Shown: positions 1-8,600, counted from the first letter of the stretch. The stretch is DNA of 22,623 bases from DATMYQ01 sp035560935 (GCA_035560935.1 DATMYQ010000267.1:1-22623); one strand, 5' to 3'. A program made the numbers and translations. Notes: generated by a model not told the origin, from the letters alone.

Positions 1-46
1 CATATATTTATTAACAAAAATACAGCTAAGCGGGAGGAAGATAATT

Positions 47-1354
47 ATGAGCGAACAGACAGAAAGAAAACACGGTTTTGATACCCTAGCGCTGCACGCC
101 GGGCAGGTGCCCGATCCGGCAACTGGCGCCCGGGTGACCCCGATCTATCAGACCACATCCTTCGTTTTGGGCGATACCAAACGGGCCGCCCGGTTGTTTG
201 CCCTGGAGGAACTGGGTTACGGCTATACCCGGATGATTAATCCCACCCAGAGTGTTTTTGAAGAACGGGTAGCGGCGCTGGAGGGCGGCGTAGGGGCGCT
301 GGCGGTGGCATCCGGGCAGGCGGCGATCACCTATTCTATTTTGACCATTGCCCAGGCGGGGGACGAGATTGTTGCTTCGTCGGCTTTGTATGGGGGAACC
401 TACAACCTGTTTCGCCATACCTTGCCCAAACTGGGGATCAAGGTGCATTTTGTCGATCCGTCGGACCCGGAAAATTTCCGCAAGGCCATTACGCCGGCGA
501 CCAAAGCCATTTACGCGGAGATTATCGGTAATCCGAAGATTGACATCCTGGATGTGGAGAATGTAGCCAAGGTTGCGCATGATCATCAGATTCCGCTGAT
601 CATTGACAGCACTTTTGCCACCCCTTATCTGAACCGGCCTTTTGAATGGGGCGCGGACATCATTGTCCATTCCGCCACTAAGTTTTTGGGCGGACACGGA
701 AATTCCATCGGCGGAATTATTGTTGACTCCGGAAAATTCAACTGGAATAACGGCAAATTCCCGGGACTGGTGAATCCCGATCCCAGTTATCACGGCATTT
801 CCTTTGTCGAGAAATTTGCGGAAGCGGCATATATTTTTAAAGCCCGGGTAACTTTGCTGCGGGATACCGGCGCGGCCATCAGCCCGTTCAATGCGTTCCT
901 GTTTTTACAGGGGCTGGAAACGCTTTCGCTGCGTCTGGACCGTCATGTAAGCAATGCGCAGCAGATAGCGGAGTTTTTGCAAGATCATCCTCATGTTATC
1001 TGGGTCAACTACCCTGGGTTGAAATCCAGTCCGTCCCGGGAAAAGGCGAAAAAATATTTCCCCAAAGGTCCGGGTGCCATTCTTACTTTTGGCATTCGCG
1101 GCGGGCGCGAGGCCGGGACCCGGTTTATTGACCATTTGAAGCTGTTTTCACACCTGGCCAACGTGGGCGACGCCAAGTCGCTGGTTATTCATCCGGCCAG
1201 CACGACGCATCAGCAACTGAATGCGGAAGACCAGCTGGCATCGGGAGTTACCGATGACCTGATACGCCTGTCCATCGGTCTGGAGGATATTGACGATTTG
1301 AAATATTACCTGGGCCAGGCGCTGGAACTTAGCCAGCAGAGCGATAATCCGTGA
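47..1354 (+). CDS. metY: O-acetylhomoserine sulfhydrylase (O-acetylhomoserine aminocarboxypropyltransferase)
   Basis: This is a 435-residue PLP enzyme of the Cys/Met metabolism family, cytoplasmic, joining sulfide or methanethiol to O-acetylhomoserine to give homocysteine or methionine. Visible family features are the YTR..NPT phosphate-binding segment (residues 60-67), the YGGTYNLF substrate loop (115-122), the HSATK motif with the PLP lysine at K212, HPASTTH near the C-terminus and the closing SIGLED motif. The length matches MetY (about 425-435) rather than the shorter MetB/MGL enzymes (about 380-400). The ATG at 47 follows a GGAGGA site. It is the first gene seen in the operon and lies 29 bp before the first nitrogenase-like gene. 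That context suggests methanethiol as a natural sulfur donor, which is inference; the family assignment is firm. Confidence 0.93.
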   Translation: MSEQTERKHGFDTLALHAGQVPDPATGARVTPIYQTTSFVLGDTKRAARLFALEELGYGYTRMINPTQSVFEERVAALEGGVGALAVASGQAAITYSILTIAQAGDEIVASSALYGGTYNLFRHTLPKLGIKVHFVDPSDPENFRKAITPATKAIYAEIIGNPKIDILDVENVAKVAHDHQIPLIIDSTFATPYLNRPFEWGADIIVHSATKFLGGHGNSIGGIIVDSGKFNWNNGKFPGLVNPDPSYHGISFVEKFAEAAYIFKARVTLLRDTGAAISPFNAFLFLQGLETLSLRLDRHVSNAQQIAEFLQDHPHVIWVNYPGLKSSPSREKAKKYFPKGPGAILTFGIRGGREAGTRFIDHLKLFSHLANVGDAKSLVIHPASTTHQQLNAEDQLASGVTDDLIRLSIGLEDIDDLKYYLGQALELSQQSDNP

Positions 1355-1383
1355 TAATGAAACAGGAAGGGTGAGCATTTGCC

Positions 1384-2862
1384 GTGACAGAAAAACAATT
1401 ACCCAGCGAGGTGGCCGTAAGGGAGCAAAGACTGGGCGCGATTACCGGTTACAAAGGAACCGTGCCACATCTGGTCAGTAAAGCGACTTCCTGCTCCCAG
1501 AAAAACAGCAGCCGCTGCTTTACCCAGGCCAGTTCCTGCAACTCCGGCTGCGCCCAGAATTATCTGGGGGAAATCCTGGATGCCGTATTCGTGAACCATG
1601 CGCCGGTGGGCTGCTCCGTCGATCAGATCGGCAGCAACACCCTGAATAAATGGTCGGAAAAAGCCCGGGGCTGGGACAACTGGCAGCCCCGGAACATTGG
1701 CTTTTTCAATACCAATATGACCAAAGAGGACACGGTGTTCGGGGCGACGGAAAAATTGGAAGACACCGTGCGGGAAGCTTATCGCCGCCATAAACCCGGT
1801 GCCATATTCGTCACCACTTCCTGCGTGTCGGGAATTATTGGCGAGGACATCAAAAGCGCGCTGGAGGAACTCAAAGAGGAGATTCCCATCCCGCTGGCGC
1901 CGGTTTTTTGCGAAGGATTCAAGACTAAGGTCTGGGCTTCCGGATTTGATGCCGCTTTCCACGCCATTCTGTCTTATATCGTTAAACCACCCCGGCAGAA
2001 AACCAACAAGGTGAATATTTTCAATTTCCATGCCAGCGCCCGGGTCGAAATTACGGAACTGTTTACCCGGTTGGGACTGGAACCGGTATTCATGGTGGCC
2101 CAGTGCACTATCGAACAATTGTCAAGAATGTCGGAAGCGGCCGCCAGTATGGCCATCTGCGGTTCCCTGTCCACCTACGTTGAAAATACGCTGGAACAGC
2201 AGTATGGTGTTCCCAGCGTCAAAGGTCTGCATCCGCAGGGTATCGCCGGGTTTGAGGGCTGGCTGCGGGGACTGGGAAAAGTGGTGGGCAAAGAAGCGGA
2301 AGTAGAAGTGCTGCTGGCCGAGGAAAAAGCCAAGTATTTGCCGGAAATTCAGGAGCTGCGGCAAATACTGCAGGGGCGCCGGGCCGTCATCGGCATGGGA
2401 CCGGGGTTTGCCCATGATTACGTGCGGGTACTGCAGGAAGAACTGGGAATGGAGGTGGTCTGGGCCACATCCTGGCATTTTGACCAGCAGTTTGACAGCG
2501 GCGCATCACCTGATTCCGCGTTGCATTTATCGGAACAGAAATCCAACGTGCCCATCAGTGTCTGCGACTTGCAGGCGTTTGAGATGATGAATATTCTTCA
2601 TAAATTAAAACCGGACATTTACCTGTCCCGCCATGGCGGAACCGCCGGTTGGGCGGCGAAAATCGGTGTCGCCTCCATTATGATCAGCGACGAGTACGAT
2701 GTGTTTGGTTATCGGGGCCTAGTTAAGCTGGGCAACCGGATTCAGGATGCGCTGACCAACCGCAGCCGGGAGAGAAACCTTGCCAAATGGCTGAAATTGC
2801 CATATACCGCCTGGTGGCTCGAACAAAACAGTTTCCAATTTCTTGAGCAGGAGGGCGAATAA
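1384..2862 (+). CDS. Nitrogenase component 1 alpha-like subunit, pair 1 (NifD/MarD-like)
   Basis: A 492-residue NifD-superfamily protein, expected to pair with the next gene. P-cluster-type cysteines are visible at C52, C77 (in the PVGC motif) and C147 (TTSC..GIIGEDI). C259, in MAICGSLSTYVENTLEQQYG, matches the cofactor-binding Cys275 of Azotobacter NifD. The CEGF motif is at 176-179, but the following positions equal to NifD Gln191 and His195 read W184 and F188. The His442 position appears to be Ser in the IGVASIMIS segment. An unusual N-terminal stretch carries extra cysteines C37, C45 and C56. The GTG start at 1384 is the only reasonable one, after a GGAAGG-type site. Substrate is unknown: a non-N2 reductase such as methylthio-alkane reductase is likeliest, with a NifE-like scaffold as the alternative. 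Confidence 0.85.
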   Translation: MTEKQLPSEVAVREQRLGAITGYKGTVPHLVSKATSCSQKNSSRCFTQASSCNSGCAQNYLGEILDAVFVNHAPVGCSVDQIGSNTLNKWSEKARGWDNWQPRNIGFFNTNMTKEDTVFGATEKLEDTVREAYRRHKPGAIFVTTSCVSGIIGEDIKSALEELKEEIPIPLAPVFCEGFKTKVWASGFDAAFHAILSYIVKPPRQKTNKVNIFNFHASARVEITELFTRLGLEPVFMVAQCTIEQLSRMSEAAASMAICGSLSTYVENTLEQQYGVPSVKGLHPQGIAGFEGWLRGLGKVVGKEAEVEVLLAEEKAKYLPEIQELRQILQGRRAVIGMGPGFAHDYVRVLQEELGMEVVWATSWHFDQQFDSGASPDSALHLSEQKSNVPISVCDLQAFEMMNILHKLKPDIYLSRHGGTAGWAAKIGVASIMISDEYDVFGYRGLVKLGNRIQDALTNRSRERNLAKWLKLPYTAWWLEQNSFQFLEQEGE

Positions 2863-2864
2863 AC

Positions 2865-4190
2865 ATGTCACAGTATTTGGAACAGGTAAGGCATGGCTGC
2901 GCGCTGGGCAGCCTGCAATCGGTGCTGGCGATTAACCGGGCCGCGCCGGTACTGCATGCCGGGCAGGGATGCGCCGCCAAATTGGGCGGCGCCATCGGCG
3001 CCAACAACGGTTTTCATGGCTCAGGGTATCTGGGCGGGACGCAAATTCCCTGCACCAATATCGGTGAAGCGGAAGTGGTTTTCGGCGGGGAAGAACGGCT
3101 GGAAGACATCATCACCCACTCGCTGAATATCATCGACGCCGACCTGTTTGTCGTGTTGACCGGCTGCGTGCCGGAAATTGTTGGCGACGATGCGGGAGAA
3201 ATTGCCCGTCGCTTTCAACGGGCGGGCAAACCGGTGGTGTATGCTGAGACCGGTGGTTTCAACGGGACCAACTACGTTGGACATGAAATAGTAATTGATG
3301 CCATTATCGACCAATATCTCAAACCGGCGGCGCAGACAACGCCGGGACTAGTCAACATCTGGAGCGTGGTGCCCTTTCAGGACGCGTTCTGGGTCGGCAA
3401 TCTGAAAGAAATTGAAAAACTGGTCCGGGAACTGGGGTTGACGCCCAATATCATTTTCGGCGCTGGCCGGGAGGGCGTGGCTGCCCTCGACAAAGTTCCG
3501 GCGGCGCAGTTCAATTTGTTGATTTCGCCCTGGGTGGGACTGAAAAATGTACAACACCTGGAAGAAAAATTCGGGACTCCCTATCTGCATTATCCCGCGC
3601 TGCCGATCGGGCCGACGGAAACCGGCAATTTTCTGCGGGCGGTGGGAATCTTTGCCAATGTTGACACGGAAATCATTGATGAGGTGATTTATCAGCATGA
3701 AAAGGAATATTACGCGTACATCGAAAGCGCGCTGGAAGCCATCTATCAGACAAGAATTGTCCCCAACCGTTTTATTACGGTGGCCGACAGCTTTTATAGC
3801 CTGGGTATCGCCCGGTTTCTCGTTAATGACATGGGGCTGATTCCGGAAATCCAGTTTGTTACCGATGGTGTGTTGCCGGAGTACCAGGAAGCAATCAGAG
3901 CGGAGTTCCGCAAATTCAACGAAGGCATCGAAGCCCAGGTGGAATTTTCCAATGATGGCGGCTGGGTTCAGGAAGAAATTCGCCGGATTGAGCTTAAAGG
4001 ACGACCGCTCATTTTAGGCAGTTCCTGGGAAAAGGTCTTCGCCAAACAGGTGAACGGTTTCCAATTGTCGGTATCCATGCCGGTGGGTGATCGCCTGGTG
4101 CTGAACAGTTTCTACGCCGGTTATGACGGCGGCCTGAAATTATTGGAGGATATTTATAGCGAGATTATCAGTAACTCTCAAAATCCATAG
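2865..4190 (+). CDS. Nitrogenase component 1 beta-like subunit, pair 1 (NifK/MarK-like)
   Basis: A 441-residue NifK-superfamily protein. The three P-cluster cysteines of the beta subunit are all present: C12 (RHGCALGSLQSVLAINRA), C36 (LHAGQGC) and C100 (VVLTGC..EIVGDD). It lacks the long N-terminal extension of Azotobacter NifK, so it is compact like nitrogenase-like enzymes. The start is ATG 2 bp after the preceding stop, with the AGGAGGG site inside the end of that gene, so the two are translationally coupled and surely form a heterodimer or heterotetramer. Retention of all three cysteines argues against a NifN-type scaffold, which keeps fewer. It would receive electrons from a NifH-like ATPase that is not in this window. 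Confidence 0.85.
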   Translation: MSQYLEQVRHGCALGSLQSVLAINRAAPVLHAGQGCAAKLGGAIGANNGFHGSGYLGGTQIPCTNIGEAEVVFGGEERLEDIITHSLNIIDADLFVVLTGCVPEIVGDDAGEIARRFQRAGKPVVYAETGGFNGTNYVGHEIVIDAIIDQYLKPAAQTTPGLVNIWSVVPFQDAFWVGNLKEIEKLVRELGLTPNIIFGAGREGVAALDKVPAAQFNLLISPWVGLKNVQHLEEKFGTPYLHYPALPIGPTETGNFLRAVGIFANVDTEIIDEVIYQHEKEYYAYIESALEAIYQTRIVPNRFITVADSFYSLGIARFLVNDMGLIPEIQFVTDGVLPEYQEAIRAEFRKFNEGIEAQVEFSNDGGWVQEEIRRIELKGRPLILGSSWEKVFAKQVNGFQLSVSMPVGDRLVLNSFYAGYDGGLKLLEDIYSEIISNSQNP

Positions 4191-4239
4191 TTATCGATGC
4201 AGGAGCCAGGATCATCATATTTACAGGAGGAAAAAACAA

Positions 4240-5697
4240 ATGGCAGTAAATTTAGACGGGCCGGCAGTTGAACTCAGAGAGTCCCGCTTGGGAACCATTA
4301 CCGGCTATGATGGTGACGCGGCTCACTTATTGAGCAGAAGAGATATTCCCAATAGAGAAAGATCATTTACTCAATGCGGTTCCTGCGGTGCGGACCAGGT
4401 TATGAACATGCTGTCGCAAATTCAGGACGCCGCTGTCGTGGAGCACGGTCCCGCCGGTTGCGCCGGCGATATTCCCATGCGCAACGGTGTGTTCCGGCTG
4501 GGAAACAAGCGGATGGACTATCCGGTACACAATGTAAAATATATCAATACGAATTTAAATGAACAGGATACCATTTTCGGCGGTATCGCCAAACTGGAGA
4601 GAGCAATCCGGGAAGCCTACCGCCGTTTTCAGCCCAAAGCCATCTTTGTTACCACCACTTGCGCTTCGGCCATTATTGGTGATGATGTTCCCAGCGTCTG
4701 CAATGAACTGGAGGAAGAATTGGGCATCCCGGTCATTGCCACCGCCTGCGAAGGCTTTCGTACCAATATCTGGGCAACGGGCTTTGATTCGGCCAGCCAC
4801 AGCATCCTGCGGAAAATCGTCAAACCACCGCAGCGGAAACAGCCGGATTTGATCAACGTTATCAGCTTTGAACACCGTCATGTGTATGACAGCGTGTTTG
4901 CACAACTGGGGCTGCGACCCAATCATATTGTCCCGCTGTCGTCCATTGACCAATTGGAACATATTTCGGAAGCCGCCGCTACGGTACAGTATTGCGAAAC
5001 TTTGGGCAGCTACCTGGCCGGCGGTCTGGAACAGCATTTCGGCGTTCCCGAGGTGAAAGCACCTGCGCCTTTCGGCATTAAAGCAACGGATGAATTGCTG
5101 CGGGAGATTGGCCGAATGTTTCACAAGGAGGAGGAAGTCGAAAAGGTCATCCTTTCCGAGAAAGAAAAGATTGCGGCGGATCTGGAACGGTTGCGGAGCC
5201 GTTTGCAGGGGAAACGGGCGTTTATCGGCGCTGGCGGCCCGCTGGCTTACAGCATCATGGCCCTGATTAAAGACCTGGGGATGGAGCTGGCGGGGACTTG
5301 CGTCTGGCATCATGACCAAAAGTATGACAACGATGACGAACGGATCAACTTCCTGCGTTTTGGCGTCGGAGAATATGGCAATTTCCGCGTGGGCGTCTGC
5401 AATAAGCAATCCTTTGAAGTCGTGAATGCCATCCATAAATGCCAGCCAGATGTGGCCATCACCCGCCACGTTTCCACGGTCTGGGCGGCGAAACTGGGTG
5501 TGCCGTCGATGTTCGCTGGCAATCATCCCACGGAAATGCTGTACGACGGTCTGATCCGGTTTGGCCAGTCGATCGACGACGTGATTTCCAATCCCGTTTA
5601 TATTAAAAACATTGCCAAGCACAGCAAACTGCCGTATACGGACTGGTGGCTGAAGCAGGCTACCTATTCCTTTTTAGGGGGCGAAAATAATGTCTGA
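4240..5697 (+). CDS. Nitrogenase component 1 alpha-like subunit, pair 2 (NifD/MarD-like)
   Basis: A 485-residue paralogue of the alpha-like gene at 1384, recognisably similar along its whole length (RLGTITGYDGD near the start; WATGFD against WASGFD in the middle; PYTDWWLKQ near the end). Cluster-type cysteines are C49, C74 (HGPAGC), C141 (TTTC..IIGDDV) and the cofactor-type C252 (VQYCETLGSYLAGGLEQHFG). W178 and F182 replace NifD Gln191 and His195. In the C-terminal cofactor loop it reads GVPSMFAGNHPTEML, so a histidine lies two positions beyond the His442 position, where the first paralogue has no histidine. This pocket difference suggests a different substrate or cofactor state. The ATG follows a strong ACAGGAGGA site after a 49-bp gap; it is in the same operon. 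Confidence 0.85.
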   Translation: MAVNLDGPAVELRESRLGTITGYDGDAAHLLSRRDIPNRERSFTQCGSCGADQVMNMLSQIQDAAVVEHGPAGCAGDIPMRNGVFRLGNKRMDYPVHNVKYINTNLNEQDTIFGGIAKLERAIREAYRRFQPKAIFVTTTCASAIIGDDVPSVCNELEEELGIPVIATACEGFRTNIWATGFDSASHSILRKIVKPPQRKQPDLINVISFEHRHVYDSVFAQLGLRPNHIVPLSSIDQLEHISEAAATVQYCETLGSYLAGGLEQHFGVPEVKAPAPFGIKATDELLREIGRMFHKEEEVEKVILSEKEKIAADLERLRSRLQGKRAFIGAGGPLAYSIMALIKDLGMELAGTCVWHHDQKYDNDDERINFLRFGVGEYGNFRVGVCNKQSFEVVNAIHKCQPDVAITRHVSTVWAAKLGVPSMFAGNHPTEMLYDGLIRFGQSIDDVISNPVYIKNIAKHSKLPYTDWWLKQATYSFLGGENNV

Positions 5698-7018
5698 GAT
5701 GATTATACAGGCGCCACGGCATGCCTGCACCCTGGGCGGGCAACAGACCGTTGTGGCCATTGAACGGGCCATTCCTATTTTACATGCGGGTCCGGGCTGC
5801 GGCGCCAAGCTTCACCGGGGGTTATCCGTTGCCGGCGGCTATCAGGGCGCCGGCTATGCCGGCGGGGACGCGATGCCTTGTACCAACATGATTGAAAAAG
5901 ATGTTGTCTTTGGTGGCGTTGACAAGTTGAAAAGCGTCATCGAGGGAACGTTGAAAGTGATGGACGGCGACTTTTTTGTGGTGCTGACCGGCTGCACTTC
6001 GGATATCATTGGCGACGACGTCGGTGAAGTGGTCGGTGCGTTTCGTGAACAGGGGATTCCGATTGTCTACGCGGAAACCGGCGGCTTCAAGGGCGATGCC
6101 TACAAAGGACATGATCTGGTATTGAGAGCCATTATTGAACAATACCTGAAGCCGGCGGAGAAAAAAGAAAAAGGCTTGGTGAATGTTTTTGCCAGTGTCC
6201 CCCGGCATGATCCATTTTGGGAAGGCGATTTAAATGAGATAAAAAAACTGTTGGCGGGCATCGGACTGAAAGCGAATATTCTGTTCGGCCATAACAGCGG
6301 CGGGATCAAGGCGTTGGATGCGATCCCGGCGGCGGAATTCAACTTGGTGGTGTCTCCCTATATTGGCCTGGGGGCGGCGCAATTGTTGCAAGAAAAATTT
6401 GACACGCCCTATTTTCATTATCCGGTACTGCCGGTCGGCGGTACCGAAACGTCCAAGTTTTTACGGGCGGTGGCCGAATTTGCCGATGTGTTAACACCGG
6501 CAGCGGAAGCGTTCATTACCGAAAAAGAAAATGAATTTTATCATTATATGGTCCGCGCGGCGGATTTGCTGACGGAATATCAACTGAACCAGCCCAAACG
6601 ATTTTATAATATTAACGATGCTTCCTATGCGTTGGCATTCAGTAAATTCATGGTCAACGAACTGGGCTTTTTCCCTGTTCATCAGTTTATAACGGAAGAC
6701 GTGCCGGAAGAATATCGCAGCCCTGTGGCAAGTTACTTTCAGGAACTGGCGCCGGGAATTTCTTCGGACGTGACGTTTGAACAGGATGGCGGTGTGATCA
6801 ATGAAACCGTCCGGTCGCGGAAGACAGTAACGCCGCCCTTGGTGCTGGCCAGCTCCTGGGAGCTGGATCTGGCGAAAGAAATATCCGGCCTGCAGCTTAG
6901 CGTCGGGTTGCCGATTATTGACCGGCTTATTTTACACCGCAACTATGCCGGATATACGGGTGGGTTAAATCTGGTGGAGGACATTTATTCGCGGTTGCTG
7001 TCCAAAAGCCGGGAATAG
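5690..7018 (+). CDS. Nitrogenase component 1 beta-like subunit, pair 2 (NifK/MarK-like)
   Basis: A 442-residue paralogue of the beta-like gene at 2865. P-cluster-type cysteines are C13 (RHACTLGGQQTVVAIERA), C37 (LHAGPGC) and C102 (VVLTGC..DIIGDD), and the CTNM..KDVVFGG segment aligns with CTNIGEAEVVFGG of its paralogue. The chosen ATG overlaps the end of the preceding gene by 8 bp and has an AGGGGG site about 9 bases upstream; a second ATG three codons on is possible. The overlap shows coupling with the second alpha-like gene. No clear terminator follows the stop, so the transcript may continue into the flavoprotein genes. It is assigned to the nitrogenase-like superfamily with confidence; the substrate is unknown. 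Confidence 0.85.
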   Translation: MSEMIIQAPRHACTLGGQQTVVAIERAIPILHAGPGCGAKLHRGLSVAGGYQGAGYAGGDAMPCTNMIEKDVVFGGVDKLKSVIEGTLKVMDGDFFVVLTGCTSDIIGDDVGEVVGAFREQGIPIVYAETGGFKGDAYKGHDLVLRAIIEQYLKPAEKKEKGLVNVFASVPRHDPFWEGDLNEIKKLLAGIGLKANILFGHNSGGIKALDAIPAAEFNLVVSPYIGLGAAQLLQEKFDTPYFHYPVLPVGGTETSKFLRAVAEFADVLTPAAEAFITEKENEFYHYMVRAADLLTEYQLNQPKRFYNINDASYALAFSKFMVNELGFFPVHQFITEDVPEEYRSPVASYFQELAPGISSDVTFEQDGGVINETVRSRKTVTPPLVLASSWELDLAKEISGLQLSVGLPIIDRLILHRNYAGYTGGLNLVEDIYSRLLSKSRE

Positions 7019-7060
7019 CAGCGGATTGCGGTCTGACATAGTGGAGGCGTTGGGGTATGG

Positions 7061-7085
7061 CGAAATAACATAAATATTTATTTCG
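7061..7085. promoter_or_regulatory. AT-rich inverted repeat, possible operator
   Basis: Between the last nitrogenase-like gene and the first flavoprotein gene there is an inverted repeat with perfect 8-bp arms, CGAAATAA (7061-7068) and TTATTTCG (7078-7085). An overlapping 12-bp palindrome ATAAATATTTAT lies inside it at 7070-7081. It could bind a dimeric regulator for the downstream genes. No known regulator box was recognised, and no good -35/-10 pair was seen beside it, so the role is unproven. Confidence 0.3.
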
Positions 7086-7213
7086 TTCGGGGCAGTAATA
7101 TCGTGGCAGGGGAAACCGACCGGTTCGGCGAAACCGAAATATAAGTAATAGTGCGCTCGGATGAGACGGTTGAATGGGATGCTTTCCCCAAAATACGAAA
7201 TGGAGTGAGCGAC

Positions 7214-7783
7214 ATGAAGGTTATCGCACTGGTCGGCAGTCCCCGGAAAAATGGAAATACCGATATATTGCTGCAAAAGGTGCTGGCGGGAGCGAAGTCC
7301 CGGGGCGCTGCGACGGAATTTTTTTATATGAACGAACTGAATATCCGGGGCTGTCAGGGATGTTACGGGTGTAAAAAGACGGGTAAGTGCGTGGTTGATG
7401 ATGATTTGGTCAAGGTTTTTACGGCCATAGATGAAGCCGATGCTGTGGTTTTGGGTTCGCCAATTTATTTTGGCCGTTTTACAGCCCAGTCTGCGTTGTT
7501 TTTGGACCGATTGTTCGTGTACGTTCGACCGGATTTTACCACCAGCCTGGGAAGTGGGAAAAAATATGGACTGATTTTCACTCAGGGGCAGCCGGATGCG
7601 ACTCTGTATACCGCCACCGTAGAGTCCACCGCCAAAGTACTGGAAAGAATCGGTTTCCAATCGGGGCCAAAGCCTTTGCTGGCCGTCGGCTTGCCGGGAG
7701 TGCCCAAACGTGACGTCGTCAGCGAAAGGCCTGAGTATTTGCAGGCGGCGCAGGAAATCGGCGAACAGCTGGCCAGCCGCTAG
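7214..7783 (+). CDS. Iron-sulfur flavoprotein (Isf family, NADPH-dependent FMN reductase fold), copy 1
   Basis: A 189-residue flavodoxin-fold electron carrier. The N-terminus has the FMN phosphate-binding loop GSPRKNGNT (residues 8-16). C47, C50, C53 and C59 form the compact CX2CX2CX5C motif that binds a 4Fe-4S cluster in the Isf family of anaerobes. The GSPIYFG motif contacts the flavin. An open frame extends upstream to 7151, but the ATG at 7214 has a GGAG site 8 bases before it and matches the start of the second copy at 8755, so it is preferred. The two copies are about 80% identical by eye. The likely role is one- or two-electron transfer, perhaps to the nitrogenase-like system or the nitroreductase next door; the electron partner is inferred, not shown. 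Confidence 0.88.
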   Translation: MKVIALVGSPRKNGNTDILLQKVLAGAKSRGAATEFFYMNELNIRGCQGCYGCKKTGKCVVDDDLVKVFTAIDEADAVVLGSPIYFGRFTAQSALFLDRLFVYVRPDFTTSLGSGKKYGLIFTQGQPDATLYTATVESTAKVLERIGFQSGPKPLLAVGLPGVPKRDVVSERPEYLQAAQEIGEQLASR

Positions 7784-7924
7784 CGGCGCGTTTTATGGTG
7801 ATTAAGGATTTTGTCCGGAGCGTTGAGGGTGAATATAAAGCCAACATCATTCACGGTTGCGGATGACTGTTACTGTTCACACATAACTTAAGAAAGCTGG
7901 CAGTCGCCAAAGGAGGAATTCGTC

Positions 7925-8500
7925 ATGTCGCTTTACGACCTGGTAAAGACCAATCGGAGTTATCGGCGGTTTTACGAAGCGGAGCCCATTGACCGGGAAG
8001 TTCTGGTGGAACTGGTGGATTATGCCCGGTTGGTTCCTTCCGGTAATAACCGGCAGGTGGTGAGATACCATATTACCAACGACCGGGAATTAAACGGCCG
8101 GATTTTTGACACTTTGGGCTGGGCGGGTTATCTCAAAGACTGGTCAGGGCCGGTGGCGGGAGAGCGACCGGCTGCTTATATCACCCTCTTGCAGGAAAAG
8201 TCGTTGAAACTTGTGTCACCGCTGGACCCGGGCATCGCCGCCCAGACCATCTTGCTGGCGGCGGTGGAAAAAGGACTGGGCGGCTGTATGCTGGGCAATA
8301 TACGGCGGGAAAAGCTGCAGGCGGCGCTGAATTTGCCGGATAATCTGGAAATCATTCTGGTGATTGCGTTGGGTAAACCGAAAGAACAGGTTGTACTTGA
8401 TGAAATAGAGGCAGACGGAGATGTAAAATATTGGCGGGATGAGAATCAAGTTCATCATGTCCCCAAGCGGAAGCTGCAGGATATTATCATTAATCATTAA
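7925..8500 (+). CDS. Nitroreductase-family FMN oxidoreductase
   Basis: A 191-residue protein of the nitroreductase fold. The N-terminal NRSYRRF segment (10-16) is the typical FMN-phosphate binding arginine cluster. SGNNRQVVRY (39-48) matches the usual PSxxNxQ..R flavin-binding element, and GGCMLGNIRREKL with ALGKP are the usual C-terminal landmarks. Such enzymes work as FMN-containing dimers reducing varied substrates with NAD(P)H or with other electron donors. The ATG follows an excellent AAAGGAGGA site. The gene sits between two near-identical Isf flavoproteins, suggesting it draws electrons from them. The substrate cannot be read from the sequence. Confidence 0.85.
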   Translation: MSLYDLVKTNRSYRRFYEAEPIDREVLVELVDYARLVPSGNNRQVVRYHITNDRELNGRIFDTLGWAGYLKDWSGPVAGERPAAYITLLQEKSLKLVSPLDPGIAAQTILLAAVEKGLGGCMLGNIRREKLQAALNLPDNLEIILVIALGKPKEQVVLDEIEADGDVKYWRDENQVHHVPKRKLQDIIINH

Positions 8501-8528
8501 GTTTGGATAGTTGGAGCGGGGTTGCACC

Positions 8529-8557
8529 TTGACAGAATTGACGGGTCAGCGTATTAT
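8529..8557 (+). promoter_or_regulatory. Sigma-A type promoter
   Basis: TTGACA at 8529-8534, a 17-bp spacer, then TATTAT at 8552-8557. This is a perfect -35 with optimal spacing and a 5/6 match at -10. Transcription would begin near 8564. It lies 28 bp after the nitroreductase stop and about 45 bp before an intrinsic terminator, so it either makes a short RNA or drives the Isf copy 2 gene through a leader containing that terminator. Confidence 0.55.
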
Positions 8558-8600
8558 GAAATAGTATAAATATCGATCTTGTGCTGAGCAGATACACTGT

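Noticed and set aside
86..793. A 235-codon minus-strand frame antisense to metY
   Set aside because: It lies wholly within a well-supported gene, has no family motifs and no convincing start signal.
4555..5622. A 355-codon open frame on the minus strand
   Set aside because: It lies antisense to the second nitrogenase alpha-like gene, shows no recognisable domain or ribosome binding site, and is explained by codon bias of the real gene.
1384..7018. Dark-operative protochlorophyllide reductase (BchNB) or Ni-sirohydrochlorin reductase (CfbD)
   Set aside because: Both pairs carry the cofactor-type cysteine and a full alpha/beta P-cluster set, which those enzymes lack, and no tetrapyrrole genes are nearby.
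1384..7018. True N2-fixing nitrogenase
   Set aside because: The Gln191/His195 positions are Trp/Phe, the His442 loop is altered, and no nifH, nifB or nifV genes appear in the window.
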